From Acanthaster planci (lineage: Eukaryota > Echinodermata > Asteroidea > Valvatida > Acanthasteridae): a DNA stretch of 64,000 nucleotides. Below are positions 1 through 12,600 of this stretch, one piece after another (the stretch's first letter is position 1; the number at the start of each line of letters is the position of its first letter). The notes below the pieces were generated by a model. It was not told the origin of the DNA and did not search any database. It saw only the letters and a program-made list of their open reading frames with translations. The translations under genes and the position numbers were made by a program. The stretch covers positions 1,615,667-1,679,666 of the forward strand of contig NW_019091356.1 of NCBI RefSeq assembly GCF_001949145.1, given 5' to 3'.

Positions 1-467
1 TCTTTTCATTTCTGGGCTACACACAAAGGCCAATTACCATATATACAAGAGCCAGGGTCTGCCTTCTTTTACCGTGTTCGCTGAAGCGGGCTGAGGATCT
101 CAATTTTTACGGCGTGTCTAGCATGTAGGGGTTAAGGAGTCCCACAGTGAAAGGATTTAAGTAGAAAATAGTCGGTGCGTACAAGTCCAGCCCTGTGCTT
201 GGATGTGATCTTCTGTTATTGTCTTCATGGGTCGCTGACCCCAATGTACATGTAGGCACGTATCTTAACATGGCAATAAAGTATCTTGTTTGCCTGAGAT
301 GTGGAGGACTAACCCACGCGCAGAGCTGACAGCAGAACGCGACTGCCTGCCTGTTGATTGATGCACAAACACAGCACAGCAGGGCAGGATTCTGAACAAT
401 GCTACATTTAAAGCAATGGGTGTAATATGTGTTACATGTGAATACCTGTCCATCTTCGGCGAGTTCG
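1..467. other. Sequence downstream of the ARM-TIR-SAM gene
   Basis: No coding exon recognised. It presumably contains minus-strand 3' UTR. No minus-strand AATAAA or ATTAAA signal was seen, so the transcript end may lie beyond the window. Confidence 0.5.
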
Positions 468-633
468 TCATAAGATTTTATCCATGGCCTCTGTCAATCG
501 GAGGATGTCCACCAGGTGTTGGATGCACAGGTCGTGCCGCAGCGAGGAGTAGAAGAAATCAGGGGCTTCTTGTCGGACTGTTTGGAGCTGGGCAAGTAAC
601 GAACCGTCAAAGTCTTCGAAGGATTGTCTTAGG
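468..633 (-). CDS. Exon 11 of ARM-TIR-SAM gene (SAM end, stop)
   Basis: Residues 680-734 and TGA. Acceptor CTTTACAG|CC, phase 2. Completes the SAM domain (FDGSLLAQLQ, then FFYSSLRHDLCIQHLVDIL). The protein ends directly after the last SAM helix. Confidence 0.92.
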
Positions 634-3600
634 CTGTAAAGGAAAGAATCAAAAGAACAAACGCTGTCCATTTCAGTCTTGATATTTCCACTCACCTTAC
701 CCATGCTACCTCCCAGCCTTTATTTTCTTTTCAACAACAGCGTGTACATCATGCCTCCAGCAAACATTCAATCCTATTTGACAGCATCAAGCTATTAACG
801 AAAAAAGTTTGCAGTTTCTGTTCCCATGTACTTCCTAATCCATAGATAATTTACATGTCATACTTGGGATTGACCTTTAGAAGAATAAAACAGTGCCACT
901 GCTTCAAGAATACAATTTCAAGAACTGAAAGTCCATCAAGAAATGACAACGCAGGACTAAGTTTTTATAATCTGTCGGTTGAAAAGGGCTACACTTTTAC
1001 ACACACAGTGTACACAAGTTTAACCGCCAATTGCCTTTTCTGAGCTAAAATTGCAGCAAAAACTGTTATTGCTTGGCAGTGTTAGGACATTGTTCCCAGG
1101 TGGTGCACCGCCCTCAACTGTTCTTGCACTGGGCCATTAAAAAAAGAAGAGGAAAAAAATATGGGACTTACTGGGACAAGTTAGAATGCTCCAGCCACTG
1201 CTGTACATTGTCCCTGCTCCACTCCCGGACGTGAGCCGGCTGGGTAGGGCTGGGAGGTGACTCCAGCAGGGGGCTCGGCATCTGATGCACTGGTGCCGAG
1301 ACGTGACGGCGACGGAAGGGACTGGTCGTTTGCTGGCGGGGACTTGGCTGGGTCTGAGGCCTTGGGCTGACCATGTGATTGCGGGGGTTCTCCAGGATGG
1401 TTGCCGAGGCGTCGCACTCAAAGACAGGCTCTGCAGGTACAACCAGAGAAGGGAAACAGTCAATCCTTGTTATAACAAAGTTGCAGGGACCAGATAAATT
1501 ACTTTGTTACAATCACGACTTTGTTATAGATATCGAGTGGGAAAAACTAAAGAAAAACACAAGAATTCAAGAAATTAGGATTCACAGAGTTTGCTGAGTA
1601 CTGCATTATAATAGTCTTCTTTACATCAAGCGTAGACTGTAGTAAGAAGCAGAAATTTGAAATCTGTCGTAGCTGTTTGCTGACTGAGTTGAAATAGCCC
1701 TGCCTTAGCTAAAGGTTGAAGTCACTGATCTCTGTGTAAACACTCTACAGGCACCAGCTTCAACTGCTCCCATGAGTCAAAAAGTCATTTAACCTTTACT
1801 GCTTGCAGAATGGTGATGTGGAGGACAGCGACCTTACTTCTAAAAAGCGACGGCCAGAGTTGTTAACTTTGTAAGCAGAGATCAGCAGTAAAGCGAGAGT
1901 GCTGTTGCAACAGTATGAACCCACATCCTGGAAGAATATCACCATCAGAACCACATCCACTGACCCATTACCATTATATCTAATTCATTCTGCTCCTTTC
2001 CTTTTCGGTGCCACGTTTTGTTTTCACAGTCAGACTCACCTTCGAGTAATGCCGCGCTGCCGATGTCACAGATCTCCCGCAACAGTTTCTGGGCTTGCTC
2101 GGAGAACGTGTGACGTCCAGAGAAATCAATGTAGTATTTGGTGCCCATGATCATGCCCAACCAACCGTTAGGTTGGTAGTACTTGTCCATCATTAAGGGA
2201 ATGATGGATTTACGACACTGGTAAGCATATTCTGCCTCTGAGGAAATTAAACGATATAAACGATACACCGCATTATGACAAAATGAGCCAAAATATAACC
2301 AGGAAGATCATTTACTTTTATAACTAGGGAGGCACTAAAGAAGAACCTAACTGCCAAACTGTCACGACTAGAAATGTTTTTATAGAGGTACGGATGGAAT
2401 TTTAAACATGAGAAGTTGAAAACAATCCATGATCAAAAGCAACTATTTCTTTCTTAAAACAAAGCAGGAAGAGTAACATTTTTGCAGGAAAAAAATGTTT
2501 GATGCTTAAAAGTTTGAGGCCAAATACTGCAAAACAAGAAATCCTGATTCTGAGAGCTGCAACAAACATTGAAACACTTCACTGGGCTACACAGGTTGTG
2601 CGTGGCAGCCATCTTTAAGGTAAGAACTCTTGTTCCACAGAAGACACATATGAGTACACCTTTTACATGCTATCCCTCTGTAACAGAAGCACTCGCCTGA
2701 AAAATGGCTGCAATGCACCATCCTATTAAAAATGTGACCGGTATGAGATAAGACGGAACTTGGTACCTGTGCGGCAATTGGGACTTTCCTTATACCGTTC
2801 CGATATACACAGAAGAAACACTTCGGCATTCTCCACTGCTTCTGCCATGGCTTGGAGCGTGGATCCATACATGCAGTCTACGTCTACCCAGACACGGTAA
2901 CCTGAATTCTGCAATGGCACGATCCAGAAAAATGACCTGACATTAGGCAAAGATTGAGTTTCGGAAATGGCATCCCTCTGGAGACAGAGTAGCTCTGACA
3001 TGACACTTGGGTGTAACCAGAACTCAAATTAAAGTTGCAGTTCTTCGCTGGAATTCCTGGTTCTCTTCAAAGATTATTACAACTGTAAACCAAAAGCCAA
3101 ACATGAGTAGACTTGAGGGGAAATGCTCAACACTGCAAGACAATAAAGCAAAGCCAAGTGGAATAACACAACTGAGCTTAGATTGGAGCTCTTTTTAATA
3201 ATAACCAGTGATTTAGTATTTCAATTTCAGGAAAGAGCAGATGCTGCTTTTCTGTTCTCTGTTGGCGTACCGCGGGTACCAGTTACTGTAGAAATGTTGG
3301 TGGGAGTTTAGAATGAAGGAAACAGAGACTTTGTGAGTTTTAAGTAACAGTATATGACTGGGTTTGTGTTCTATTTAGATCTATGTGATTTCTTTAAACA
3401 CAACTCTTGAGATGGATGAAAAATTGTATCAAATATCAGGAAACAACCCAGGGTTAATGTATCACACTGTCAAAAGTTAAATCTGTAAAGTTACTAAAAA
3501 TTCCAATCATTAAATAGGTCCAACTCATGAATCTATGGTAACACAGTGTCAGCACTTACCACAAGTAAGTCACGAACTTTGAGGACAATTTTCTGGGCTG

Positions 3601-6600
3601 CCCACTGATAGCTGATCATGATGTGAGGTAAGTTTCCGCTGCCTGTGCTGCTCCCTCGAGACCAACTCCTGCCCGGTGCTCCTAGGTGAAAAATCCAATT
3701 AGTTTGAAATATCGGCAATACAAATTTCAGAACCAGTGGCATATTGAATGGGGAAGGGGGTCATTACACATGACAAAATTATGCAAATCCACAGAATCTT
3801 GGTGTGGGTACCAGGTGTATAGTGCCTAATTTGTCACTGTGGCTAAACCTTCTCTCTACTGGTCACCAGTGAAGTGGTACTCAGACATCCCAACATTGGC
3901 TATGAAGAATTCGGAATCCTCCCCAAAATTCAGAATTTTTCATGAAAAATCGGGAATATTCTCCATATTACCATGAAGAAGAAAAATCAGTGCTGCATTG
4001 AACAAGAATCAAGTCCATGTCCAAAAAGTCAGTGCTGCATTGAACAAGAGTCGAGTCCATGTCCAAAAAATCAGTGCTGCATTGAATAAGAGTTGAGTCC
4101 ATGTCCGAAAAATCAGCGCTGCATTGAACAAGAGTCGAGTCCATGTCCGAAAAATCAGCGCTGCATTGAACAAGAGTCGAGTCCATGTCCGAAAAATCAG
4201 TGCTGCATTGAACGAGAGTTGAGTCCATGTCCGAAAAATCAGTGCTGCACTGAACAAGAGTCGAGTCCATGTCCAAAAAATCAGTGCTGCATTGAACAAG
4301 AGTCGAGTCCATGTCCCAAAAATCAGTGCTGCATTGAACAAGAGTCGAGTCCATGTCCAAAAAGTCAGTGCTGCATTGAACAAGAGTCGGGTCCATGTCC
4401 AAAAAATCAGTGCTGCATTGANCAAGAGTCGAGTCCATGTCCAAAAAATCAGTGCTGCATTGAACAAGAGTCGAGTCCATGTCAAAAAAAAACAGTGCTG
4501 CATTGAACAGGAGTCGAGTCCATGGCCAAAAATCAGTGGTGCACTGAACAAGAGTCGAGTCCATGTCCCAAAAATCAGTGCTGCATTGAACAAGAGTGGA
4601 GTCCATGTCCAAAAAATCAGTGCTGCATTGAACAAGAGTGGAGTCCATGTCCAAAAAATTAGTGCTGCATTGAACAAGAAACGAGTCCATGTCCAAAAAA
4701 TCAGTGCTGCATTGAACAAGAGTCAAGTCCATGTCCAAAAATCAGTGCTGCACTGAACAAGAGTCAAGTCCATGTCCATGATGATGCACAGTTGCGCACG
4801 TATATGTAAAATGTTGATTTCTAAAAGAGTACATCATCTGAAATGGTCCGCAATAATTTTTCATCTGCTGAATGTGTTGATTCACCGCAAAATTCAGCAA
4901 AAACTTCACCATGTGGTGCTTGCACACTTGACACGATCATGGTCAATTTCACAGCAGTGCTTAGTCTTGGATCCAAATGTTCTTGGCTGTGGTTATAAGC
5001 GAAACCGGGCACTGCACGATACATACAGTGTTAGTTTCAATGTAGCTTGTCAATTGAGGGCGTTTTCGTCTATGAACAATTTCAGTATCACGTCCATCAT
5101 CTGGCTGGTACGAATCAAAAGAGGGCGCTGCCACAAATGTGGTGTGCGTAGTGTGCACCACACTGACTGTTTGGATAAGTCAGATAAGCTGTATTATGAA
5201 CCATGCACAAGATTACATGGTCAGTTTCTGGTAACACATGGTCAAAATTGAGATTTGGCGGAAATTTTAGGGGCAAAATCGGAATGGTGAAAAAAGTGGA
5301 AATTTTCCACCCAAATCGGGAGGGTTGGGAGGTCTGGGTTCTCATTTAGAATCACAAATACTACAATACTACAAACGTGAGTTCTGTATTCAGATGGAGC
5401 ACGCTCAAAATAAAACTTGTAGGAGGTCATTCAAGAACATCAATACCCTTGAGCAAGGTCATATCATTGCGACAGCTGTACATGACATCAATACCCTTGA
5501 GCAAGGTCATNATCACTGGGACATCTTAGTTCAAATCTCCCTGGTTATGGCCAGCTGCAGCACTCACTGCTTGATGCTGAAACTGTAGATGTCGTGGAGC
5601 TGGTCACTGATGGCTTTGCGGTACGTTCCTGCTTCCGTCCGACCCACAGTGCTCCCTTGGCGGCCGTGCGTATGGACTGCTCCTCGCTGTGCGTCAGCCT
5701 CTCCAAGGCATCCACGCAGGTCTTGTCCGCCGCAAGGTGCTGGCGGACCGTGCTGTCAAAGGCCAGGTTCCAGATGGCTTGGGTGGCCGCCTCCTGCTCC
5801 TGGACCAGACTGTCCTGTTGCAGCATGGCCGTCAGGAGAGGCAGGGCACCAACTTGCAGAATCTGCAGTGGAATAGTCATGTTGCAATCAAGAAACTTCA
5901 CTTCATAGCCCTAGACGCCTGTGTGGATATGGACTGACGTCCTAACTCTCAGAAAACATATGACATCACTGCCACGGTGAAGAAAAGCCGTCGAAATCAT
6001 TTCTTACCATAAACAAGCTTACAGGACCCTTAGAAGGAGAGAAAATAAATTGATTGGTATCACTGTTTCAAGCACTATTTTAGTCATTATTTAATTCATT
6101 GTTTTGGATGAGATATCCCATTTTGGCATGAGAATAACCTGGAGGGCTTGAGTCTCACGCTTAATACGTGGTTGTTGGCAGCCAGTTCTCACTGATTTGA
6201 TGAACAAATGGGCAAACACTCAACATTTCGATCCATTTGCTCCTGCTTTTTTTTTAAGACTTGTACTACATATGTTCTGCTGATGTGCCAATCCTGGCGT
6301 GTGTCACAGATCGTACTTTCAAAAGGCATCCAGACTGTGCACCGCGGTGTGGTTAGCAAATGAACGTGTTCCATCCCGTCACACTGGCATGACAACGTGC
6401 CACGGCTGCCATAAACTGTGGTGTTGTAACTGCCTTGTCAACATCGCTGTAATGACACACACACCACACCACATTGCAGCTAACACCACAGTACCCTTTG
6501 ACCTTGTAACAGATCATGAATACTGATTCTAAAACCTTCGCCAACAAGGACGAAGGCTCCTGGAAAATGACGTCAGTGTACCCATGAACAATGCAAAGCC

Positions 6601-9600
6601 CATAACTTCACTGCCTGTAGTTACAAAAGCTTTTTGCTATTAGCATTTTGCCTCCAGGTCACCCTGACAATTATCAGTGAGGAAAGACAAATTTTTAGAC
6701 ATACAGGTTACCCACTTCTGACAAGGTTTGTGGTATCTCATCACAATTGCATTTTTATTGGTCTACGTAACTGTGAAACCATGAACAGACTTTCGATTGT
6801 AGCCTTTGCAGTCATCAAACCAACCAACCGACAGTCTTTGTGGAAAGGACAACAAACAAGGACCTACCCTGCTCTTGTTGTGATCATTGACAGCAAGTCG
6901 TCCCAGTCCCTGAGCCAGCTCAGCACACGACAAACCCTGACTCCGTCTGTCTTTACTCTGTTGGGCATCCTTGAGTAGACCTACAATGTACTCGATGGTA
7001 GCTGAAGAAAACATGAAAACATATAAAATATTGTCAAATTGCTAGCTTTTCACTTGACCTTTGTCTCTTTGGGTGGGGGAGGGGGAACCAACTTCAACTT
7101 GTAGCTATTGCTAACCCTCAAGGTTTAGTGTCAATCACATAGAATCTTGTTGGATTTCCTGTGGTTAGTGTTACTGACTATATGACACGACGTCTTTCAA
7201 AACATCATCCCTGCAAATTTGAACTGTTTTAGTGACTCTCCACCGTAGAAGGCACCAGTATAGAGATTTTTCAGTCACATGATTTTTTGACGGTCAGTGT
7301 TCAGTATACACATATGTGCATGGCAGTGGGTGCACCTTTTAAGTCTCTCAGCCTTCTGGCATACATGAAATTGCCAACGATGAGAGATGCAGATTTAAAA
7401 ATGCACACGCCGCTGTCAACGTGGAATGCTTCCAGTACTGCCTTTGCCTGTCAAGTGACGTCACGTGAAAAACCTCTATTGGCAGAGTTTAGGAATGAGA
7501 CACAGGTGAAATTTGGCCACTTTTTGGCAGTTAGGGTGGCTTCCTAAACTGAACTCACTACCTCAAAGAAATTCCAAAGGACCTTCATTCCACAAGTGCT
7601 TTCGTAGACACATGGTATCCACAACTTAAGGGCCTTCATTCCACAAGTGCTTTCATAGACACATGGTATCCACAACTTAAGGGCCTTCATTCCACAAGTG
7701 CTTTCATAGACACATGGTATCCACAATGTAAGGACCTTCATTCCACAAGTGCTTTCGTAGATACATGGTATCCACAACTTTGATGAAATCATTTTTCATA
7801 AGAGCATGATTTGTTCAAGCCACTTACATTTCTCAGTGGTCATATTTATGGTATCGCTGTTTTCTTTGATGCCTGTTTAAAAAAAAAACACAGAAAGAGA
7901 AGTGCTTAGAGATACACGTAACAAAAAGGGAGATCTTCTCAATCAGGGCAGTGGTTATTCAATGATGGATTCTGCTTTTCGTGAGGTAATTAGGGAAGGC
8001 CTTTACACTAAGTGCTGACCAAGAACTTGTAAAGTTAACAGCGTGATGCATTTCTCCAGCGACTGACAACAAAAAAACTAAAGAATTGGCTCGTGACATC
8101 AAATATTGTGTAAGAAATACAAGTGGTTAAGAAACAGGGTTTGGTCATCTTCTGCAAATTGGTTTTCACAAAAAACTAAGACCAAATTCCCCTGGGAGGG
8201 GAACTTATCCATAGAAGGAACTGCTTCCCCTAGATGTCTCTAAACCCAGCCAAGGAGCAAGGTTGAGACAGCTTACACCGATTAGAGATCCTCTTGACTG
8301 TCACCCACAGGTCCACAGGGAATGGGGGGGGGTTGGGAATACTAAGCCTTAGAGCCCTAGAAGGGTAGCTGCTGGTCCATGGGGTAATTGCCCCAATTCA
8401 GAAGGGTAAGTTTAAATGGGGCCAGTCCTGTGGGTTTTGATGCAAATTGGGAAAGGCACTTTTTCAGCTGAGGATATCAACACTTAAATCCCATGAACTA
8501 TCAGGAGGTCAGACTGGAACTTCATATTCTGATTAATCCAAACCGTCTCTGAAAGTACACCCTGTGCTAAGAGACCGAGCAAGTAGAAAAGCTTGAGCAA
8601 AAACCCAGAAAACCACACTAACTCTGAAGACTCTAAAAACTGACATAAAGTACAAGTCAAAAAACCCAATATGACATTACTTTTAGCAGTGACAAACAAC
8701 TTCATCCACTTGTTGCTATCTTGGCTGGAATCAAACTTTGGCTGCTAGAGTCAAAAAGTCAAAGAGAGAAACACGACTCCAATCTCGAAGGTCACCAACT
8801 GCCAGATTTCTAGATTTTATTTTGAATTTTGAACAATACACAATGAGTGGAACTGACCGGTGTCACCAGACTGAGATCTATCCCCGTCCTCCTCCAAGAT
8901 GTAAGCTAGTGTCATCATGGTGATGGCCTTGAGGTAGGCATCGTTGGTGTTGTCGTCACAGCCCTGGGTGTAGGGCTGAATCTTGGCTTCAACCCTCTCC
9001 TGTCGATAGAAGTGACGGTTGCTGGGGGCCTTGGACAGGTTGTGCAGGATGCTGAGGGAGGCCTTGATGAGGAAGGCAACATTCTGTAAACAGTAGGGGA
9101 ACACAAATGGAACTTGTACACATGGCTGACATCTTGGTCTGGTTCCCTGAAGTATAGCATGCACCCTGCATAATGTGAGATTTAAAATCATGGCACCAGT
9201 TTACTGGCTGTAGTTCAGTTTGGTTTGGCTTCCTCTGTGAAGTTGAGCCAAACATTATTTTTATTGGTTACATAAATGTTTGTGCATGGGTTTTCAATCT
9301 ATACATTGATTTCCCATAAAAATAACATCCATTATTGTAGGGAAGAACTCCAAAAATGGTTAGGCTAAATGTTGGTGCTCAGCTGGCTGGAAATGTCCAT
9401 TAGACAGTAAAACATGCCACAAATCCTATCTTCAGTTGTTATACATGTACCCTGTAGTTTGTTTCAATTCCAATATCCTCTTGACTTCTAAGAATCTGGA
9501 AAAACAATCACTTGGGTTCAATTCTTGGCAGGACATTTTGCTTTGCGACAAATTACGTCCCAACATCAGAGTGGAAGTGTCAAATGTCCAGCTAATCTCT

Positions 9601-12600
9601 CTTGGGGGACAAGAAATGATAACAGGATGGTTAACTGATACCTCAATAAGGAAACGCATTCCCATTGGGAACAGTGAATGAACACCATCCTCTCACAACC
9701 TCCTTGCTTGCGTAATGTCAAGAACGAGACAGGAGACGGGCTGGGGAGAGGATTTGCCAAGTCGGCATGCTACTGACTTCTGATTTTTGTCTGTCTGTCT
9801 GTCTTCCCACTGGAACATCCAGTTTACAAGCCATTGTGTAATGACATTGGGGCTTGGGTGAGCTCCAACTTGCAGTAGGCGCGTTGAAAAAAATGATGCC
9901 CAAAAACGAGTTCTGGGTGCGGTGTGAAAAGTACGGGAAATACAAATTAGCTAAAGGAAGTCCAACGGCGTAGGTAAATAACTTAAATTCACAAATTAAA
10001 CCTTGCACAGAGGAGCCCGGTGCAGTTTGGAAAGTATGGGAAATACAAATTAGCTAAAGGAAGTCCAATGGCATTGGTTAATTGACTTTTGCAAATTAAA
10101 ACTTGCACAGAGGAGGGAAACTGCGATTATTGGACAACCTGAGCGCTAAGTTCACCAAAGTACAGTTTAAACCAGGTGACTGGATTTGGATAAAATTGTA
10201 AAGGCACAGGTGCATTTCAATGCATATCTGTAGTTATGGTTGGTTAAGTACAAAAACAGAAAACATGAATAACATGTACATTTCACATTCTTGTGTGCTT
10301 GTGGTGTGTTCAGTTTACTGCCTGCTTGGCGACAGTATCGCTAAGTGTGCATGTAGCTGAGAAGTACAGGGACATCGGAATCCAGCTATTAAATAGCAAG
10401 AGCGTATCGGTATGCAGATTGCAGGAAAGATTAAGGGGCACCAAGGATTTCACCATGCTCTGACAGGCTGGGGAGCTCAGGCTAAGGGAAATCAACTCAG
10501 CCTTGGAACAATAATAATATGCATCATCAAGCTCATCGGATGCGATTACCGACTCATCAATCTTGGCGAGATGTCTTTCATAGTCGGAGGGTTGCAACAA
10601 AGGGCCGTTGAGAGTAATTGATAGTGATGGTGATGGGGCATTTAGGGGAAAAATGCATGTACCTTTCACAATGACAATTTTCGCGTGTGGAGATACTGAG
10701 TAGGCAAAACAGGTAGTATGGATATGTACACGTCTACATGTAGAGACAAGTCCTTGACAGGTGCGTATAATTGCTGGCAGAAAACACTGGCAGCGCGCGG
10801 GAATTCTTTGAAACCATTGGCTCAGCAGGGGTCTGCTTAGAATCAAAACCCAAAAGTGGCTGCACAAACAGGACCAAATCCGGCACAGAGTCTCAAGCAT
10901 AATTTATGTCATTGTCATTAATTACAATCCATCAGAAAGACCCTAAACCTATTTGGAAAGTTGTTGATTTCCACTGCGTAAGATTTACATAATGATCCAT
11001 AACTGAATAATTACTTTCGTGCTGAATTACATATACATCTGTATTTCCATATATTCAACTCTCGTCAACAAGGTTGCAGGGACCAAATAAATGACTTTGT
11101 TATAACCAGGAATTTGTTATAAAAACAATGGACAAAGAAACAAAATAGGAATTTAAGAAATCGGGATTCACAAAATGTCTTCTTTATCTTCTGTTTAAAT
11201 AGTGTTCTTTATTTGTAGGGAGTATAATAAAGCGCCCATGACTGACTGGGAGCGTACCTTCTGTTTCATATTTTCTCTGTACGGTCCGTGTGCTATATTA
11301 GTGGCACACAACTTCACCATACCGGCTTCACCAAGGCACTGGGCGCACATTAGGCTGGCGTCGCTCAGGTTCCACACTGTGTTGTACACATAGTAGGCGG
11401 TGAACCAGACACTGTCATTCTTGAAGAGGCCCTCTTTAGACAAAGCTGTCAGCATGGTGACAACAAGCTCTAACACAAAATAATGTACATGTACATAGGA
11501 TAACTTTAAAAGCAGTATGTAATGGACTGGTTCCGTATTTCCAACATACAAAGTCAGTAGAGAAGAGAGTATGCGTGTGAGTTACCATGCAGCTGCCCTC
11601 ATGGGACAGACCTGTTTCTAACTAACCTCTGATGCCCTTCATTAAGGGTATGCACTGGTACAATACTCAATAGGCTTACTGCAAGGAACACATGTAAAAC
11701 TTTCAAGTCTTTAAAAGCCACACATTTAAGTATTAAGAACTTATTTTTCAATAAATAATAGTTTTTCTGACAATTCAGAAAGCTGGTTCTGTGCTTGGGT
11801 CCGGCAAAGTTTGAAGTTCAATTCTGCAGCGCATGGTTTCCAAGTACTTCAGAAACTAGATACTTGCATGCACATACAAGCAATCCACAATAATTGTGTC
11901 ATACACGCATTCATCTCAACTTTCTGCACATCGTCTTGACTATGCGGTATAATGCGGCAGCCTTCAAAATTAAATTTTGACTTTTTTCCCAAAAGCTTGC
12001 AAAAATGGACCTCTCCGTGGAAACTTTTTGAAGATGCATTTTGCAACAGATTGCTCAAAAAATAAGAAGGACTCTTGATAAAAACCAAAACAAACGAAAA
12101 GCAAATGGTACACTGTATTCTGAAGACTCAGATGACTCGACCAAGACTTACCAAACACGTAACTACAAGGAGAGCTTGCAACACACTCGGAAGAGGCAAC
12201 AAAAAAAGGGCAGAAACGGTACAGAGATCAGGCATTACATGCATCTATGTACATGCATGACAGGAGAAACAGGCCAAGAGGATGAACACAGCAGCTAAGG
12301 AGCATGACAAACTGAAATGGAACCAAAACAAACAAGACACTCATGCTGATTTATTGGAACCCTGTAATGATTCTTCCAAACTCTCTCTCAAAATAAGACC
12401 AAGAAATAGGGGGAAAAGATCAAGCTATCCAAAATCCCAAATTTGGATATCCAAATCATTCTAGGGCCCTTTAAAAGAAACTTGGGGGAAAGGAAAGGAA
12501 AAAGGGAAGGAAGACAAAAAGGAAGTTAACATGCTTAAAAAAGAACATGAATCACAAGTCATTCCAGGAACAACATCACACATTTACGTGCAGAAGAATT

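Noticed and set aside
3968-4756. Long open frames on both strands reading 14-residue repeats (such as DMDSTLVQCSTDFL)
   Set aside because: They arise because the 42-bp minisatellite unit is divisible by three; no family resemblance and they lie in an intron.
4772-5251. 159-codon plus-strand open frame
   Set aside because: No recognised family, inside a hAT-like element in an intron, and overlapped by equally plausible minus-strand frames.
7544-7792. Minus-strand repetitive peptide (LWIPCVYESTCGMKAL units)
   Set aside because: Translation of the 51-bp tandem array within an intron.
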